A stretch of 64,000 bases of DNA from Lunularia cruciata (lineage: Eukaryota > Streptophyta > Marchantiopsida > Lunulariales > Lunulariaceae): assembly GCA_948567375.1 (NCBI GenBank), contig OX419757.1:74841836-74905835 (forward strand). Reading direction: 5' to 3'. This document shows, in pieces, positions 1 through 12,534 of this stretch (the stretch's first letter is position 1; each line of letters begins with the position of its first letter). The notes below the pieces were generated by a model that did not search any database, had not been told where the DNA came from, and saw only the letters and a program-made list of their open reading frames with translations. Position numbers and translations under genes: made by a program.

Positions 1-18
1 AATATTTGATGAGGTTGT

Positions 19-513
19 TTGGCACCTCTAAGTAAGACACCTAAGAATAGTCAGTCCCAAGATGGGAAGTTTGTCAAGAAGGTAGCCATAGAGCAAAATT
101 TGAAGGGAGATGAGTCCCAAGATGGAAATTTTTCCAAGAAAACAGCCATAGAGCAAGCTTTGAAGAAAGATGAGTCCCTAGATGGGAAGTTTGTTAGTGA
201 AGCAGTCATAGAGCAAGCTTTGGAGGAAGATAAGTCCATTTTTGCTATGTGGATCAAGCAGATTGCACAAGTAAAATTTGAGGAGGGCCAAGAGCATCAT
301 CAATCAATGGTTGATCAGATAGTTCATGAGTTTGTGGATGTGTTTCTGGATGATCTGCAAAAGGGATTACACTTCGATTGTGATATGCCCTTCAAGATTG
401 AGTTATTGCCCAGGAGTACTCCTGTGAGTAGACCATTCTATCGGCTCTCACCAAAGGAGTTGGAGGAGTTGCAAACAACACTTATGGAGTTAATAGAGAA
501 GGACTTCATATAA
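19..513 (+). pseudogene. Gypsy pol segment before RT, with 20-residue tandem repeat
   Basis: An open stretch of about 164 residues. Its second half matches the region just before gypsy reverse transcriptase: a FVDVF-type motif, then IELLPRSTPVSRPFYRLSP and a helix ending in EKDFI. The first half is three copies of a 20-residue unit with the core SQDGKFVKKVAIEQ. A stop at 511-513 separates it from RT. The protease, expected upstream, is not visible. The window starts inside the element, so the true start is unknown. Confidence 0.75.
48..234 (+). repeat. 60-bp tandem repeat, 3 copies
   Basis: Three consecutive 60-bp units, each starting near gatgagtcccaagatggga, encode a charged 20-residue repeat in frame in the gypsy segment. 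Copies differ by several bases each. The exact 60-bp period keeps the frame. Confidence 0.85.
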
Positions 514-1245
514 CATTGTACCTCTCCTTGGAGAGCACTAGTACTATTTGTTCCAAAGGATGGAGGACTTCATTTCTGTGTCGATTATCGTAGGCTCAAT
601 AATCAAACAATGAAGATACATATCCCTTGCCTCAGATTGATGACTTGCTTGATCAATTGAATGGAGCACAATATTTTTCCAAATTGAATCTTTGCATTAG
701 CTATTGGAAAAGCCCCATTGATAGGGAGAATGTGTAAAAGATTACCTTTCGCACAAGGTATGGGCATTTTGAGTAGAGAGTTTTACCTTTTGGGCTCATT
801 TATGCTCCAAAAATCTTCATGGATCAGATTCATCAAGTGTTAGATGGACTATTGGATCGGTACATGGTGGTGTTACTGGATGATATCTTAATCTATAGCA
901 AGATTGAGGCAGAACACGTGAATCATGTGCAAGAAGTCCTAAGACGACTACAACAATGGAAATCTTATTGCAAGAAGTTGAAGTGTGCCTTTTGGGAGAA
1001 CAAGGTTACCTTCATGGGTCACAAGATCTCATTGGAAGGGATCAAGATGGAAGAGGAGAAAATCAAGGCCATTACTAATTGGCCTACTCCAAAGGATGTT
1101 ACAAAAGTACATGCATTTAATGGATTCCCAGTTTTTACCGACGGTTCATCCACCTATTATACTCATATGGCTACACTATTAATTGACCTCTTGGGGAGGA
1201 ACTTGAGCTTCCAATGGACCACCAAGCACAAAGAAACATTCTAGA
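514..1245 (+). pseudogene. Gypsy reverse transcriptase, broken
   Basis: RT motifs occur in order in more than one frame: VPKDGGLHFCVDYRRLNN, then FSKLNL, then LPFGLIYAPKIFMDQIH, then LLDDILIYSK, then the thumb-connection motif FMGHKIS. The motif A aspartate expected in FSKLDL reads Asn, which should abolish catalysis; motif C keeps DD. At least two frame changes and several stops occur between 511 and 818. The piece 819-1244 is the longest open part. Confidence 0.85.
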
Positions 1246-1247
1246 AG

Positions 1248-1665
1248 TTGAAACATATGGTGTCTTTAAGACCCATTCTTCAACCATATGATACTCATCT
1301 ACCTTGTGTGGTTGATTTTGATGCTTCTAACTTTGCAATTGGAGCCGTGTTGCACCAAGAATTCCTAGATGGACTACATCCCATTTCCTTTGTGTCTCAT
1401 GAACTAAATATAGTTGAAAGAAATTACTTTGCTTGAGATTAGGAACAACTTGCAATGGTATATGCTACAAAGGTATGGAGTCATTATCTCTTGGGGAAAA
1501 AATTGATCATGCAAATTGATCACAAGCTATTGTTGTAGATCTTACACTTGGAACACATTAAGAATAGACATCATCAATGGGAGGAGCAACTCCAATTGTT
1601 TGACATCAAACTTGAGTACAAACCAAGTCGGTTCCATGTCATCCCTGATGCTCTATCATGATGAC
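1248..1665 (+). pseudogene. Gypsy RNase H and tether, broken
   Basis: Contains the gypsy RNase H opening VDFDASNFAIGAVLHQ and the motif PISFVSHELN..ERNY, then, past a stop at 1434, QLAMVYATKVWSHYLLG and the end motif of the domain with YKPSRFHVIPDALS. Several stops interrupt it. This is the standard RNase H of Ty3/gypsy pol, fused downstream of RT. Confidence 0.85.
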
Positions 1666-1670
1666 CTAAT

Positions 1671-2700
1671 TTGAAATCTCTTCTTCTCATCACGGTGGCA
1701 ATTACAATGGTGTCAATTGACTCCAAGGTCCATAACAAGTTTTGGTCAGCTCTACAACAAGATCTTTTCTTCCAAATGGCACATGGTTGTCTAACAGCAT
1801 ACAACAAGGAGTACAACACCTTCTCCTTCAAGGAAGGCCTTTTATTCCATGAGGACCGGATCTATGCTCTAGCCAAAGGTGATCTCCAACTTGTGTGCCT
1901 TCAAGAAGCCCATTATTTACTAATTGCCAATCACATGGGTGTGGACAAGACCTTAGGTACCCTCAAACACCAATGGTGGTGGCCCAACATGACACAAGAT
2001 GTTTAGGAGTTTTTCCAATCATGTGAGAGTTGCCAATGCAACAAGGCCAATAACCAAAAGCCAAGTGGACTCCTTCAATCACTCCCCATTCTATCTACTC
2101 ATTAGGAACATGTGAGCTTAGATCTCATCACCTCCTTGCCCAAGACAAAGTAAGGTCACACAGCAATTGTGATGTTTGTGGATAAGCTTAGTAAGCAAAT
2201 TCATTTGGCACCAATGGTTGATATTGTGGATGCTCCAACCTTGCCGTAAATCTACCTCAACAATGTACAAGCATCATTGGATATCAAGTGTACTCATCTC
2301 CGACCACTGGAAAGTTTTGGCAAGCACTTGTCCAAATACTCAGCACCAAGCTTGTTTTGTCCATGGCCTCTCATCCTTAAATTGATAGAAAAATTGAATG
2401 TGCAAATTGCACCTTGGAAGATATACTTTGTGCCTTTGTCAACATTCATCATACCAATTGGGATAAATGTCTTGCAATTGCAAAGTTTGCATACAATAAT
2501 TCTAAACATGCAAGCACCATATTCTCTCCTTTCTTTCTCAATTTTGGCCAAGACCCACTTGTTCTAGATTCCCTTCTTGCTCCTCCTCCATCTCAAGTCC
2601 CTCATACTTCCACCCTCTTGACCACCATCTCCCAATCTCTCCAACAAGCCAAATCTCATCTCCTTGTTGTTCAAAATTGGTAGAAATAATATGCAGATCA
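1671..2700 (+). pseudogene. Gypsy integrase, zinc-binding domain and core, broken
   Basis: The HHCC zinc-binding module is visible: EAHYLLIANHMGVDKT, WWWPNMTQDV, then CESCQCNKAN past a stop. The catalytic core follows as DLITSLPKTK and VMFVDKLSKQIHLAP, then a scrambled middle, then a late-core stretch with FAYNNSKHAS (about 2480-2520). Stops at about 2005, 2104, 2150 and later break the frame. No complete DDE triad can be traced. Confidence 0.85.
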
Positions 2701-3187
2701 TCATCGTCGTGATCTCAACTTTCAAGTTGGTAATACGGTCATGCTCTCATCCAATAACCTCCCTCTCCCACTGGATACCCAAGTTTGTAAACTCACCCCT
2801 AATTGAATAAGACCCTTTGATATCACCCAAATTTTCTCTCCTATTGCTTATCGACCTGCCTTGCCTTGTCATATTCACATCCATCGTGTCTTTCATGTTT
2901 TCAAGTTGAAACCCTTTGTTCCTAACCCCTCTTTTTTTCCTCTTGAGTCCAACCTCCCCCTCCTCCTATCCCTATCAATTATCATGAGGAGTACAAATTT
3001 GATCGTATCCTTCTGGGTTGCTATTTTAAGGCCGTCAACAACATACGGAATACAAGGTCCCTTGGAAAGGGTATCGCCTTCATGATGCCACATGGAACCT
3101 CTTTCTCATCTCCAAAATTCACTAGCCATCCAAGAGTTTGAAGCTTCATTGGCAATGTGGACGTCACCAACTAGCGGTGGGGAAATA
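2690..3187 (+). pseudogene. Gypsy integrase C-terminus and chromodomain
   Basis: The GPY/F-like integrase C-terminus is seen in YADHHRRDLNFQVGNTVML and IRPFDITQIFSPIAYRPALP, followed by HIHRVFHVFKLKPF. A chromodomain follows at about 3048-3113 with EYKVPWKGYRLHDATWNLF, matching the YLVKWKGY..DATWEP pattern. Chromodomains of this kind direct chromovirus integration toward modified histones. The purine-rich tract just before 3188 (gcggtggggaaata) is the expected polypurine tract. Confidence 0.8.
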
Positions 3188-3626
3188 TGTAACAATATGG
3201 AGTTTAGCGACTAAGTTAGTAGGGCTAACGAAGTAGCAAATAAGACAAATTAGCCTATAATATTATTGAAGTATCTAGGAAGCTTCTTGGGAAGTCTCTC
3301 CGCTAGCTTAACTTGCATCCCAAGTAGGTAGTTTCTAGAAAGAAGCTTCTTGAGAAGCTTCCCAGTTAACTTGGCTTGCACGCCAAGAAAGTGGCTCAAG
3401 GAAACGTCTTGAGAAGCTGCTCCCTATAAATACAAGAGCCAAAGCTCATGCTAGGAATCTGGAGTTTTCTTTCATTCAAATGTCCCAATGTGAGTTTCCA
3501 TTCTCCTAATTTCTCTGCTTGGTCTTGGACTTTTACACAACAGCTAAACTCCATAGTCATTTTATAATACAAAGTCTTAATCAAGTCAAATAAACTCATC
3601 TTTATTATAAAAATACTTAGGTAACA
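3188..3626 (+). repeat. Gypsy 3' LTR (end approximate)
   Basis: Starts with TGTAACA directly after the polypurine tract. It carries a TATA box (tataaata at 3425-3432) and repeated aagcttcttg(g/a)gaag blocks upstream of it. The right end is placed at a GTAACA at 3621-3626 because LTRs close with CA, but without the 5' LTR this is only a guess. Confidence 0.6.
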
Positions 3627-5301
3627 TTGTGGCATACTATTTCATATCACTAGAGTATGATGAATTTGGAGTAGGAATGTTTTTTGCTCCAAAGGAGAAC
3701 AATTGATTTCATGTTGAACTTGAGTTACCACTTTGAAATATTGGCTTATTCCTCAAGAGATTTTCATGCCCTTAGGAGACTCATTTTCATTTCATGATTG
3801 CCCTTTGACTCTTAACTCTTCTCCTTGAACTTGAGTTTTTTTGCTCTAGCTTTCCTTTATCGGCACTCAATTTCTTCTCAATTTCAACTTTCATCTTCTT
3901 TGTCTCTTATCTAACATGCTTTGCTTTCATTTCATCAATGTTTTCTCTCTTTTCCTCATGTTGGTGGCTTCTAGTTCAGCTAGTCATAACTTCTCCCTGG
4001 ATTCTATAACATATGCTTTCAAAATGGTGATTTTTGCTAAATCTTGTGACAATGACATACTAGGTAACATCCAAGATACCTTACTTGTTGATATTCCACT
4101 TTTTCTCCTCTTTGGGTCATGTTCTCCTTCTTTGTCAAGAGAGGTGCACTCAGACCCATCACTTGTAGAAGTTAGTGGAGATGGTGTAACAAAAGGTGAG
4201 TCTTCTACTTATGCAACAAATTGTGACTCCTCCTTAGGTGATTGGATTCCATTATCCATGTAAACATTAGGTATATTTGCCACCCCTTGGGTGTTTGGGA
4301 CAAATTGAGAGTATGAGTCCAAGAGGACTACCTTTGAGGTTGATGGGAATTGAGAGCCCTCTTCTACACTCTCATGGACCTCCTCCATGCCAACCTTGCT
4401 TGAATTGGGATTTAAATCTCCCAAACTTACCATAACATGTGGACTAATGTTTGCTCTGTTCCCAAACATGGCTTCCATTCTAGCAAAATGAAAGCATATT
4501 CCATTCAATTTATCTTCTATAGTTCTCCACCCTTTGCCATATTTCTTCTCTAGTAGACTTGTTCTTCAGCTCTTGAGTTTCTTTGTATTTTTTCATACAC
4601 CTCAACCATTTCTTGTAAAGCAATGTCACCTATCATAGAAGTAGGAAATCCTATATCAAAAATGTTTCCATGAAAATAAAAGCAATGGATTTTTGAATAG
4701 GCCTTTTTCAATTCCCACCATGAATTTATGCAAAATGCTTGGGTCCTCCAAATAATCTAGTATATGGCCATAATGGTACGTTGCCATGTGAAACCTTTCA
4801 TCTTCTTCTTTTTTGCCAAGCACGGAAGAAGCCATCCTCAACAATTCTCCAAATTTCCCTAATGATTGTTCAGGTTGCAAATCCAAATGTGAGTCTATAG
4901 GTCTTGGATTTGCATCCAAAGTGAGCTTCTTGCACTGCAACAAGGTACTTGATCTCCCATTCCTAACTTTTCATTGCCTTTTAGTTGTAAAATTCCTTGA
5001 TCTCCAATCAATTTCTTGGTGGTCATGGTGCGGTGTGGATCATTTTCCATAACTCACGCTATCCTTTGCCGCACTTATCTTTGGAAATGAACCAACACAC
5101 CAATGCAAAACTACAAAAACACCATTTAGTTGATTGACAAAAGGAGCATTTGCACCTGGGATGGTGAATTTGAGTTAAGAATTTGAGTTGAGAATTTGAA
5201 TAGGAGAGAGTGGCATTTTGGATCCTCCAAAGAATTTCATAAATCCCACTCCAAAACCTTCTCACCAAACCACGTAGCCCCCTCTCAAGAAACCATATCA
5301 C
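3627..5301 (-). pseudogene. Relic of an unrecognised repeated coding family (copy 1)
   Basis: Read on the minus strand, several open pieces line up. A domain with LGKFGELLRMASSVLGKKEE and YHYGHILDYLEDPSILHKF lies at 4656-4943. A polar stretch with PKRRKSGISTSKV at about 4090-4140 is followed by LSQDLAKITILKAY. A lysine-rich coiled-coil tail (ETKKMKVEIEKKLSADKGK) lies at about 3840-3890. The same three blocks recur in order on the plus strand at about 58.2-59.1 kb. I do not recognise the family; the layout (globular domain, KR-rich linker, basic coiled coil) would suit a DNA-binding or gag-like protein of a mobile element. Stops make it non-functional. Confidence 0.5.
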
Positions 5302-6063
5302 CTCTTCTTACAATCATTTATTTCAATATGGCATTCCTAAACATCCATAATATAGCACTTGATTTGTAAAAATGAACACAACCTAGATGGAATACCTCAT
5401 ACCACAATTTATGGTGTGTTCATTTATTATCATCTCATCTTGTTAAAGAATTCACTAAAAATAGTTACAAAGTTTGTTATTTATCACGTAGATATACATC
5501 AAAACTATTTCTGCTTTCAAAGAGTGTTTGCACCTATGGGTCAATAAAGAATTTTGCATGATAAATGTTAATGGTTTGAGTGATTTCTTATGTCTACAAC
5601 CATTTTTACTTGATATAAGAAGTTTTTAATGTTTTAAGATAGCTGACAGATATTCAAAAATCATTGCTAGATTATTATATTAGTTATACCCAATGTTAAT
5701 TTCTCCTTAAAGAAGAAGCTCTTGTCACCTTCAGGAATCTTAATATGCATATAGCTTGTGCTTAGACGTTCCATATGTAGTTTGTGCACTTGAAAAGGTT
5801 TGTGTTACTTGTTAATTTAATATGCAAAGAGGTGGGAATTTTATTTGCACCTCCAAGTTTTACATTGCTAATTGTAAGGTGAGAGGGAAACTTTGCACAA
5901 GTACAGGTTTGTAATTAAGCGGGATGCAATTCAAGCGGACCAATTGTAGTTAAAGAGCCTTCATAACATGTGCATTTGTGGTGTCCTCTCATGGAGGAAT
6001 TGAAGGTATGCACATCCAGACAATAATGAATAAAAGTGTCTCCAAGTATTTTCACACTTCATA
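5302..6063. other. Spacer with no recognisable feature
   Basis: A moderately AT-rich spacer. The only open stretch (5359-5547, 62 codons) shows no family motif. Confidence 0.6.
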
Positions 6064-6293
6064 CATCTATAGGGATCACACTAGGTGATGCTTCTTTGGA
6101 TGCTCCAATTATTTGTAGACCACACGACTTGGCATAGCTCGGATATCTTAGGTGTAAAGGGCAGATTTCTCATATAGACTCTATTGGGGCTTAGTACCAT
6201 TTTACCTTTTTCATCTCTCTCTTGTACGGCTTGATGGGGTCTTCCCATCCTTCATTTTCTCTACGCGGTCCGTCCTTTTTGCATTTATAGGGA
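6064..6293 (+). mobile_element. 5'-truncated non-LTR tail, copy 1, with TSD
   Basis: About 206 bp (6076-6281) matches the last ~210 bp of the full-length element at 51.6-55.3 kb: the ctaggtgatgc..tttggatgctcc block, gggcttag, cttgtacggcttgatggggt and cttcccatcc, then ctacgcggtc. It is flanked by catctataggga (6064-6075) and catttataggga (6282-6293), an 11/12 match read as a target site duplication. There is no poly(A). Confidence 0.85.
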
Positions 6294-9200
6294 AAGGAGT
6301 CAAACCTATATAGTTGTAGTGATGATGTTTGGGGATAGTTGATCACTACCTTGCATTTTCTTGAGGAAGAAGACAAAAGGAAAAAGAGCCTTTCCAAGTA
6401 CAAAAACATAGTGAACAAATACAACTTCCTTACTTTATTAGTATGATTGTATTAAACTATAAAATAGACATATCCTTATGAAAGAGCCACGGAGAATTAC
6501 TATGTGGTCCAGCATTCAAACATTTACAGTATAAATTAAATTTTTTAAGATCAAACTATTTGAAAACAAAATTAAGAGTTAAAAGTGGTTAGAGGATTAA
6601 GGATTAAGAGTGGGAAACAATTGTATGATTGTGATTGAGTTAGTTTGGTTAATTACAAAATCAAAACTGGATTTTGATTATTAAATATCAAATAAAAAAT
6701 CAACAAAGTTTTCAACTTCCAATCTTTAAAGCCAAAGGGTGTCAATTAAGCCCTTTATAAAAAGTTAAAATATTATATATAGAGAGAGATAAAATATCAT
6801 TGCCCAAAAATTTAGATAAACTAAAATTTATGGAATTCGATTATATATTTTTTCCAAGTTTTTTTTACTTTCAAAGCTGCTACTCATAAAATTTCTGAGC
6901 TGCAACTTGTAAATTGTATCTTATAGAAACTCTTAATAAGATAATATGATCAGTAAAAAAGGAAATAATGGTTCTTTGTTATTTTTATATCAAATTTCCT
7001 CTCTCGCTAATTTTCATAATATTATTAATAAACGCCTATATGCCTTGGAATTATAAGTTAAGTGCAGTGGTCATAGTAGTTTAGAAGCTTTGCAATTAGC
7101 ATGAATTATATTCCAATGATTCTAGCATCCTGAATAGTGTATACTATAAACATCATTTAAATATCCATCCCTTCATCCATCTACACATCTTGTACCTAAA
7201 CTATCATGCAAACCATTGAGAAAAGACACAAAAAAAGATATACACAAGAAGTCAATGTACATATCTTTTGATAATATATTAAAATATTTTTTTAGTCTTT
7301 TCCCTTAGGACTCGTCTTATGTTTATATTAGTAATATAAATGAAACTATTACTTTGACTACCCTTCTCATTAATCTATAACTTTATAAATTATGTGAATT
7401 GTCAACAAAACATGTACATCACTATATTCATTTATTTATTATAAGCATGGTAAAAGAATACTTGCACCATAAAATTTTAGAATCTTCTACAAATAAGATA
7501 AGCAACTAGAGAACACAACATTGCAAACCAGTAAAACATAGAACTCATAAAGGATAGATTTCCAAACATGAGATATTTTTTTACTCTCTTTATATAATTC
7601 ACAATAGCATATGCCTATGCATGTGCATTAGATGTCTTAAATAAAGAAAAAGAAATAAAGATCTTAAAGAAAACAACAACAACTCCATTACAACATCAAT
7701 ACTTTAAGTAAAAATGTGTTTTATAAATTTAGAAGTTAAAATAGAATAAACATGATAATAGAATACTCTAATTTTGAGTGTTTAATTGACTAGTTTGAAT
7801 TTCTTATATAGATAGTTTGTAATATCATTCAGATCCAACCATTTACCCATGAGATTACTAATCAAGGACCAATTTATCTTTAAAAAGCTTGAATAAAAAT
7901 TATTTAAAATGAGGAATTTTGCAAGTAAGATAATTTAAAAAAGAAGTCTACATTTTTATGCAAAAATATAACTATCTTTGACACTATGTATTAAAAGAAT
8001 TAACAAGATACTACCAAACATATAAATATTTATACAAATTTATACAAAATTAATGTCCCCCTAAGTAGTTTGAACTCTTTCTAAAATCTATATTGTAAAA
8101 AAAAAATTTTATGTATGTATACAAGAAAAAAAATATTTATACAAAAATTTCACAAAAATTATTCAAACCTTTTTAGAAGCACTCTGGTAGAAGTTTCTCC
8201 ATTATGAGTTCTCTTATTGAAAAGAGTAATAATCAAATCAAATCATGACAATGCAAAGACTATATGTTGATGTATATTTTATGCTACAATATTACTTGTC
8301 TTGAATTGAAGGTCTTCAAATAGATTTATTTTATTTAAAATAAATCATATTTGGCTAATTGGTCATATTCATATAATGAGTCATATTATTAAAAATATAA
8401 ATGATTTCTCAAGCATTAGAAATATATGGTGCAATCAAAGTAATAATATGGTTGATTAGTACTTAGTATGTATAATATTATCTCTTCATTTGGACTTCAA
8501 TATAGATAAGAAGAAATTCAACCTTAAAGGAGTAAATTATACTATGAGGATAAACAAAATATAATATAATATCCAGACGTTTATATTAATAAAGTTTTTT
8601 CAATCTCATAAATTACTTCATATACAAAGAAAAATACATCTTAGTCTACCAATAATTTATAATAAATTTTTTTCGAAAATTTTAATACTATAATATAAAA
8701 GTTATTTACATAATACTAAAATTACATCTTGCAGATAATACATGAAGGATATATATAAAAGAAAATTAACAAAATATGAAAATTAATTGGAACTTGATTA
8801 TCTAAAGTGAATTAGTCTACGTTTCCTCTTATTCATATAATTCCGTCTAATTTTCCCCAAAATAATTTTCATATGCAACGTTTGTTTTCTAAACAAAACC
8901 CAAAATTTTTAATTCATAGTAAATTTAAAATTAAATAATGTTTGATGCAATTTAAGTAAATTAATTTAAATTTAAAATAAATTGGGAGTAAATTAAAATT
9001 TTTATTCAACCTTAGCAAGAACGCTCGTTCTGCAAAATATATGACTCATGCTTCATTATGATCATTAAATTCCGGTCCATTTCGGCATTTTTGAAGATTT
9101 CTTTTCATAAAATAAAAGTTATAATATTTTAAACATTGTTAAGATTGGAACCTGGCCGCGGGTCTAGACTTTGTCTTTCCTTCGTCCTCAGGCTTTACAC

Positions 9201-9920
9201 CAAGCCCACGGGCCATCAATGGGATCTTAGCTACCGTTTAGGTACGCGTCCTTGGATTGCTGTACTACATATAATATAAAATTTCTTTTAAGTACGAAAA
9301 TTTAGCAATGCTATAAGAGTAAGTTTAGTCTTTATATATAAAAAGCAGATTTTCTCTTTATGGTAGAAGATTTGGTTCTAGAAGCTTGCTTATTGATATA
9401 TATTATTCTTCAGAAAATATTATTGATTTTTTTAATCTATTTGTTCCATCATTTGTAAAATACACTACATCAAAGTACGTATTTGAGTACCATCGAACGC
9501 CAATATTAGATAAAATAAAATAAAATATAAGAGGATTTCTAGCATATTTCCGAAAGCATTAAAAGACTTCAAAATTTAATCAACTTAGATCTTTTTGACT
9601 GATTTACCGGTACAACAACCCTATGATTCATTTCAGTCCTTTTGCATATTGACATACAGCTACGTATAAGGTATAATCAAGTTAAGTTAGATAAGGACTT
9701 CCACTGAATCAATTATATATATTATTATATATGATTGAGTTTTTCATCAGATTAATTTGATAAACTTACTGTGGATGATATGCGTATTCCGACCATGAAA
9801 AATAAGCGGAATATATATCCCAAGGATAAATGCTACTTCAGAATCTAATAAGGGATTAACGTCAACAGAATATCCCAAATTATTATTTCTCATTGAGTTA
9901 ATATTTGTAAGTAGAAGCTT
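6294..9920. other. AT-rich intergenic block
   Basis: Very AT-rich, with long A and T runs and no open reading frame with recognisable similarity. A small GC-rich island stands out at about 9150-9255. Nothing else is supported. Confidence 0.7.
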
Positions 9921-10192
9921 TTTATTCTTTTATAGATAGTATTGGCGGAGCAATCCATAATAGAGCAATCACACTAGGTGATGGTCTTTAGGATGCTTCA
10001 GTAGTGTGTAAACCTTGTGAATTGCATAGCTAAGACATTTTAGGTTTGGTATGGCAAATTTCTCATATCAATATTGTTGGGGCCTAACCCATTTTACCTC
10101 TTTTTGTCTTCTCCTTGTACGGCTTGATGGGTCTTCCCATCCATCCATGTGTTCCACATGGTCACCCTTTTCTTCCTCTTTATTCCTTTATA
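9921..10192 (+). mobile_element. 5'-truncated non-LTR tail, copy 2, with TSD
   Basis: About 244 bp (9935-10178) matches the 3' end of the element at 51.6-55.3 kb and starts slightly further upstream than copy 1 (ggcggagcaatccataatag corresponds to the end of its ORF). The flanks tttattcttttata (9921-9934) and tttattcctttata (10179-10192) match at 13/14 positions. The stem GATGGG/CCCATC is intact; the other tail hairpin is altered. No poly(A). Confidence 0.85.
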
Positions 10193-11121
10193 TGGCTAGA
10201 TAATAATTTTCAGACTTGTTCTCTAATCTGTTTGATAGGTGGATTGTGGCATACTTGATTATTCTTTGTTGGAAATAAAAAAAAAGAACTTTCAAAAACA
10301 TAATATCTAGTTGGAGAATATAAAATAGAGTTACTTAACCAGGATCAAATTTATCAAATTAAGGATTATTTATCACTTGGAAAGTACCGTCCTACAACAA
10401 TGTTTACAAAAGAATCTATGTTATATTTTCTTGAGGTGATAGGTATACCCTTAAGATATGTATAACCAAGCATAGATCGATGAATAGATTCTTATCAAAA
10501 CCTTAGAGTAAGGGAACATAGGAAGTGTGTGCAAAGGGCCAAGAGTTCTAACTTGGTGTATCTATAAATTAGAGAGGCCCTCCTCTATTCAATTCTTTCG
10601 TCTCTTTTCAAAGGAGATCTTTGAGATCCGTTCTTAAAATGTTGGATATTGTTATATTTTAAATTTATTTCACAGTCAGTTAAATTATAAATTGATCTAC
10701 AAGTCACGAAGAAGCACAAACGAGAAAATACAAAGTGGTCTCACAATTATCACTAGATCATACACTAGATCATATTTACCAAAATGATTTTAGTTTCACT
10801 GAAACTTTTGTTATAAATGCACAGTGCACTGTGCATGATAAAGTGTATTTCTAAATTTGATTTGAATCTTTTGTAAATTAATTGCAAATAAGTCTCTATA
10901 TCCATCTATTATTCTACATTTAACCTGCATTTCTCAGATTGTACTTCTTTGTACCTCTTTGTGAACTTAGTACATATGTTTAGAGTGAAGTTCATTATTA
11001 CTGGTCAATATATCAATCTTCTACCTCAAACATTATGATAATGGAATTGAAAGGGACTCATCTTGAATTTAACCTGCTTATCTAGGAAGCTAGTCATAAG
11101 CAATCTAAAGGGGTCACTTTA
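10193..11121. other. Spacer, possible LTR-like promoter
   Basis: No gene is seen. A TATA-like tctataaatt at about 10560 is followed by a pyrimidine-rich stretch, which would fit the promoter part of an LTR belonging to the copia relic just downstream, but no second copy is present to prove it. Confidence 0.3.
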
Positions 11122-11470
11122 TTGAATATGATGTTAAGGGTGAATATATTTTATATAGTAAACAGTATTGATATCATTGTACTACTAGATATTTCACTAA
11201 GTAGACTATTTGGTTGGTCTACTAAGAGATATATCCAATATTCTAACCATGTTCTTTGGTATTTCTTAGGACCTCTCGACAACTTATTTGGAGTACCCTG
11301 CGATATCACTAGTCTTTTTATTGACTTTGCACGTTCTATTAATATGAAAAAGTCTGATTATTACTATTACATTAGTTATAAAGGGAACATTAAATTTTTT
11401 TCCTGATTTATACATAAAAATTGAACTTGCATTAAAATGTAAAGTAAATAAATTTAGTTTGTTTTCCAAT
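11122..11470 (+). pseudogene. Ty1/copia RT-end/RNase H relic
   Basis: A 94-codon open stretch resembles the end of copia pol. The motif TKRYIQYSNHVLWYFLGPLD corresponds to the usual (K)EHW..KHVLRYLxGTLD block. Then, with a frame wobble, DFARSINMKKS and YYYISYKGNIKFFS correspond to the RNase H stretch DADFAGc..RKSTSGYvF....ISWxSK. It is short and diverged, with the catalytic DAD degraded. Family assignment is by motif order only. Confidence 0.5.
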
Positions 11471-12534
11471 CTGCAGCAATCTGGAGCAAGGTACTTAAGT
11501 ACATGTGTTCTTTTTCTACAAGATAATCAAATATATTATTTACACCGACTGAAAGGTCTGGAAAGACAGCCAAGTCCTAAAATGTGACCTTGATCTCTTC
11601 AATCAATACTTCAAATATCTCTATTTGAAGTATTGATTTTTAATCCAGGGGTTAATTCAGTCTAGCATTCTTCTCATAGGAATTTAAATGCATATTATAG
11701 TAAAGCTCTCTGAGCAGGCTATGCATGAAACTCAGATAATAAAAGGTAGATGTAGTGGGAATTTATACACTAGAATGTTAAATACTAATGCTTAATAAAA
11801 CGTGTATTCAAGGACAAGGATCTACGGTGACTCGCTGGAACCTACTTTATGCTAAAACTCAGAGGATGCTGGACTTAATTTGAACTGTCCCTAGAGGTCC
11901 CGCCTTGAAATCCTTGGCGCGTAAGAAGGAGCTTCCAAGGTTAAAGTAAGCTTCGGAAGGGATAATCGAAGAGTAGATGAGTCAGAGTTAGGATAAGACA
12001 ACAACAGGGTCCTACGCCTTCTGGAGGCAGTCGCAATTAAATGCACTAACCACCGATGGGGTTTACTTAGGTTAGTGCACCTCCACCACTACTAAATCCT
12101 CGACAGTCCTACCTTAGCGGATTGCCTCTCCCCGACCTCTGGCTGCTTCCACGTGACAGCGAGCCCTTCAACCTCAGGTCAGTTCAGGTCAGGTCAAGTC
12201 AAGTCAAGTACTTTCCTGAAATCCTGGTGGTGGTTGTTGTGTTTGGGTTACCTAGCCTCCCGTCAGGCCCGTCACTCGTGCCACTGAGGTTTGACCCGGC
12301 GATGCTCGTCCTTCGCCGTTGTTGGCGCTTCTCCGACCACCGCGTTTCTTGGTAATCCTGGAAAACCGTCCGGTACAGGGTATGGTCGACTACTACCGTA
12401 TGGTTAAAAGAAATTTCGCTTTGACTGTTGAACTGGTCTTGCCTGATTCTTGCAAAGCACGTACTTCGCCTAAGAACAGTTTATGTAATATTATTTGTCT
12501 GAGCCACTAGGATCTTTTAGCTGACAGATATCTC
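11471..12534. other. Spacer with no recognisable gene
   Basis: Contains a run of short overlapping agtc/aggtc direct repeats at about 12175-12210 but no coding stretch with a family motif. Confidence 0.5.

Larger units (their letters stand above)
1..3187 (+). mobile_element. Decayed Ty3/gypsy (chromovirus) internal region
   Basis: Pieces of a gypsy polyprotein appear in the canonical order on the plus strand: the segment before RT, RT, RNase H, zinc-binding integrase, integrase core, integrase C-terminus and a chromodomain. Stops and frameshifts break it into short open stretches, so no complete pol can be made. The chromodomain after the integrase places it among the chromoviruses. The 5' LTR and gag lie outside the window; the 3' LTR follows at 3188. 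The order and motifs are read directly from the sequence; clade placement is family knowledge. Confidence 0.9.
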
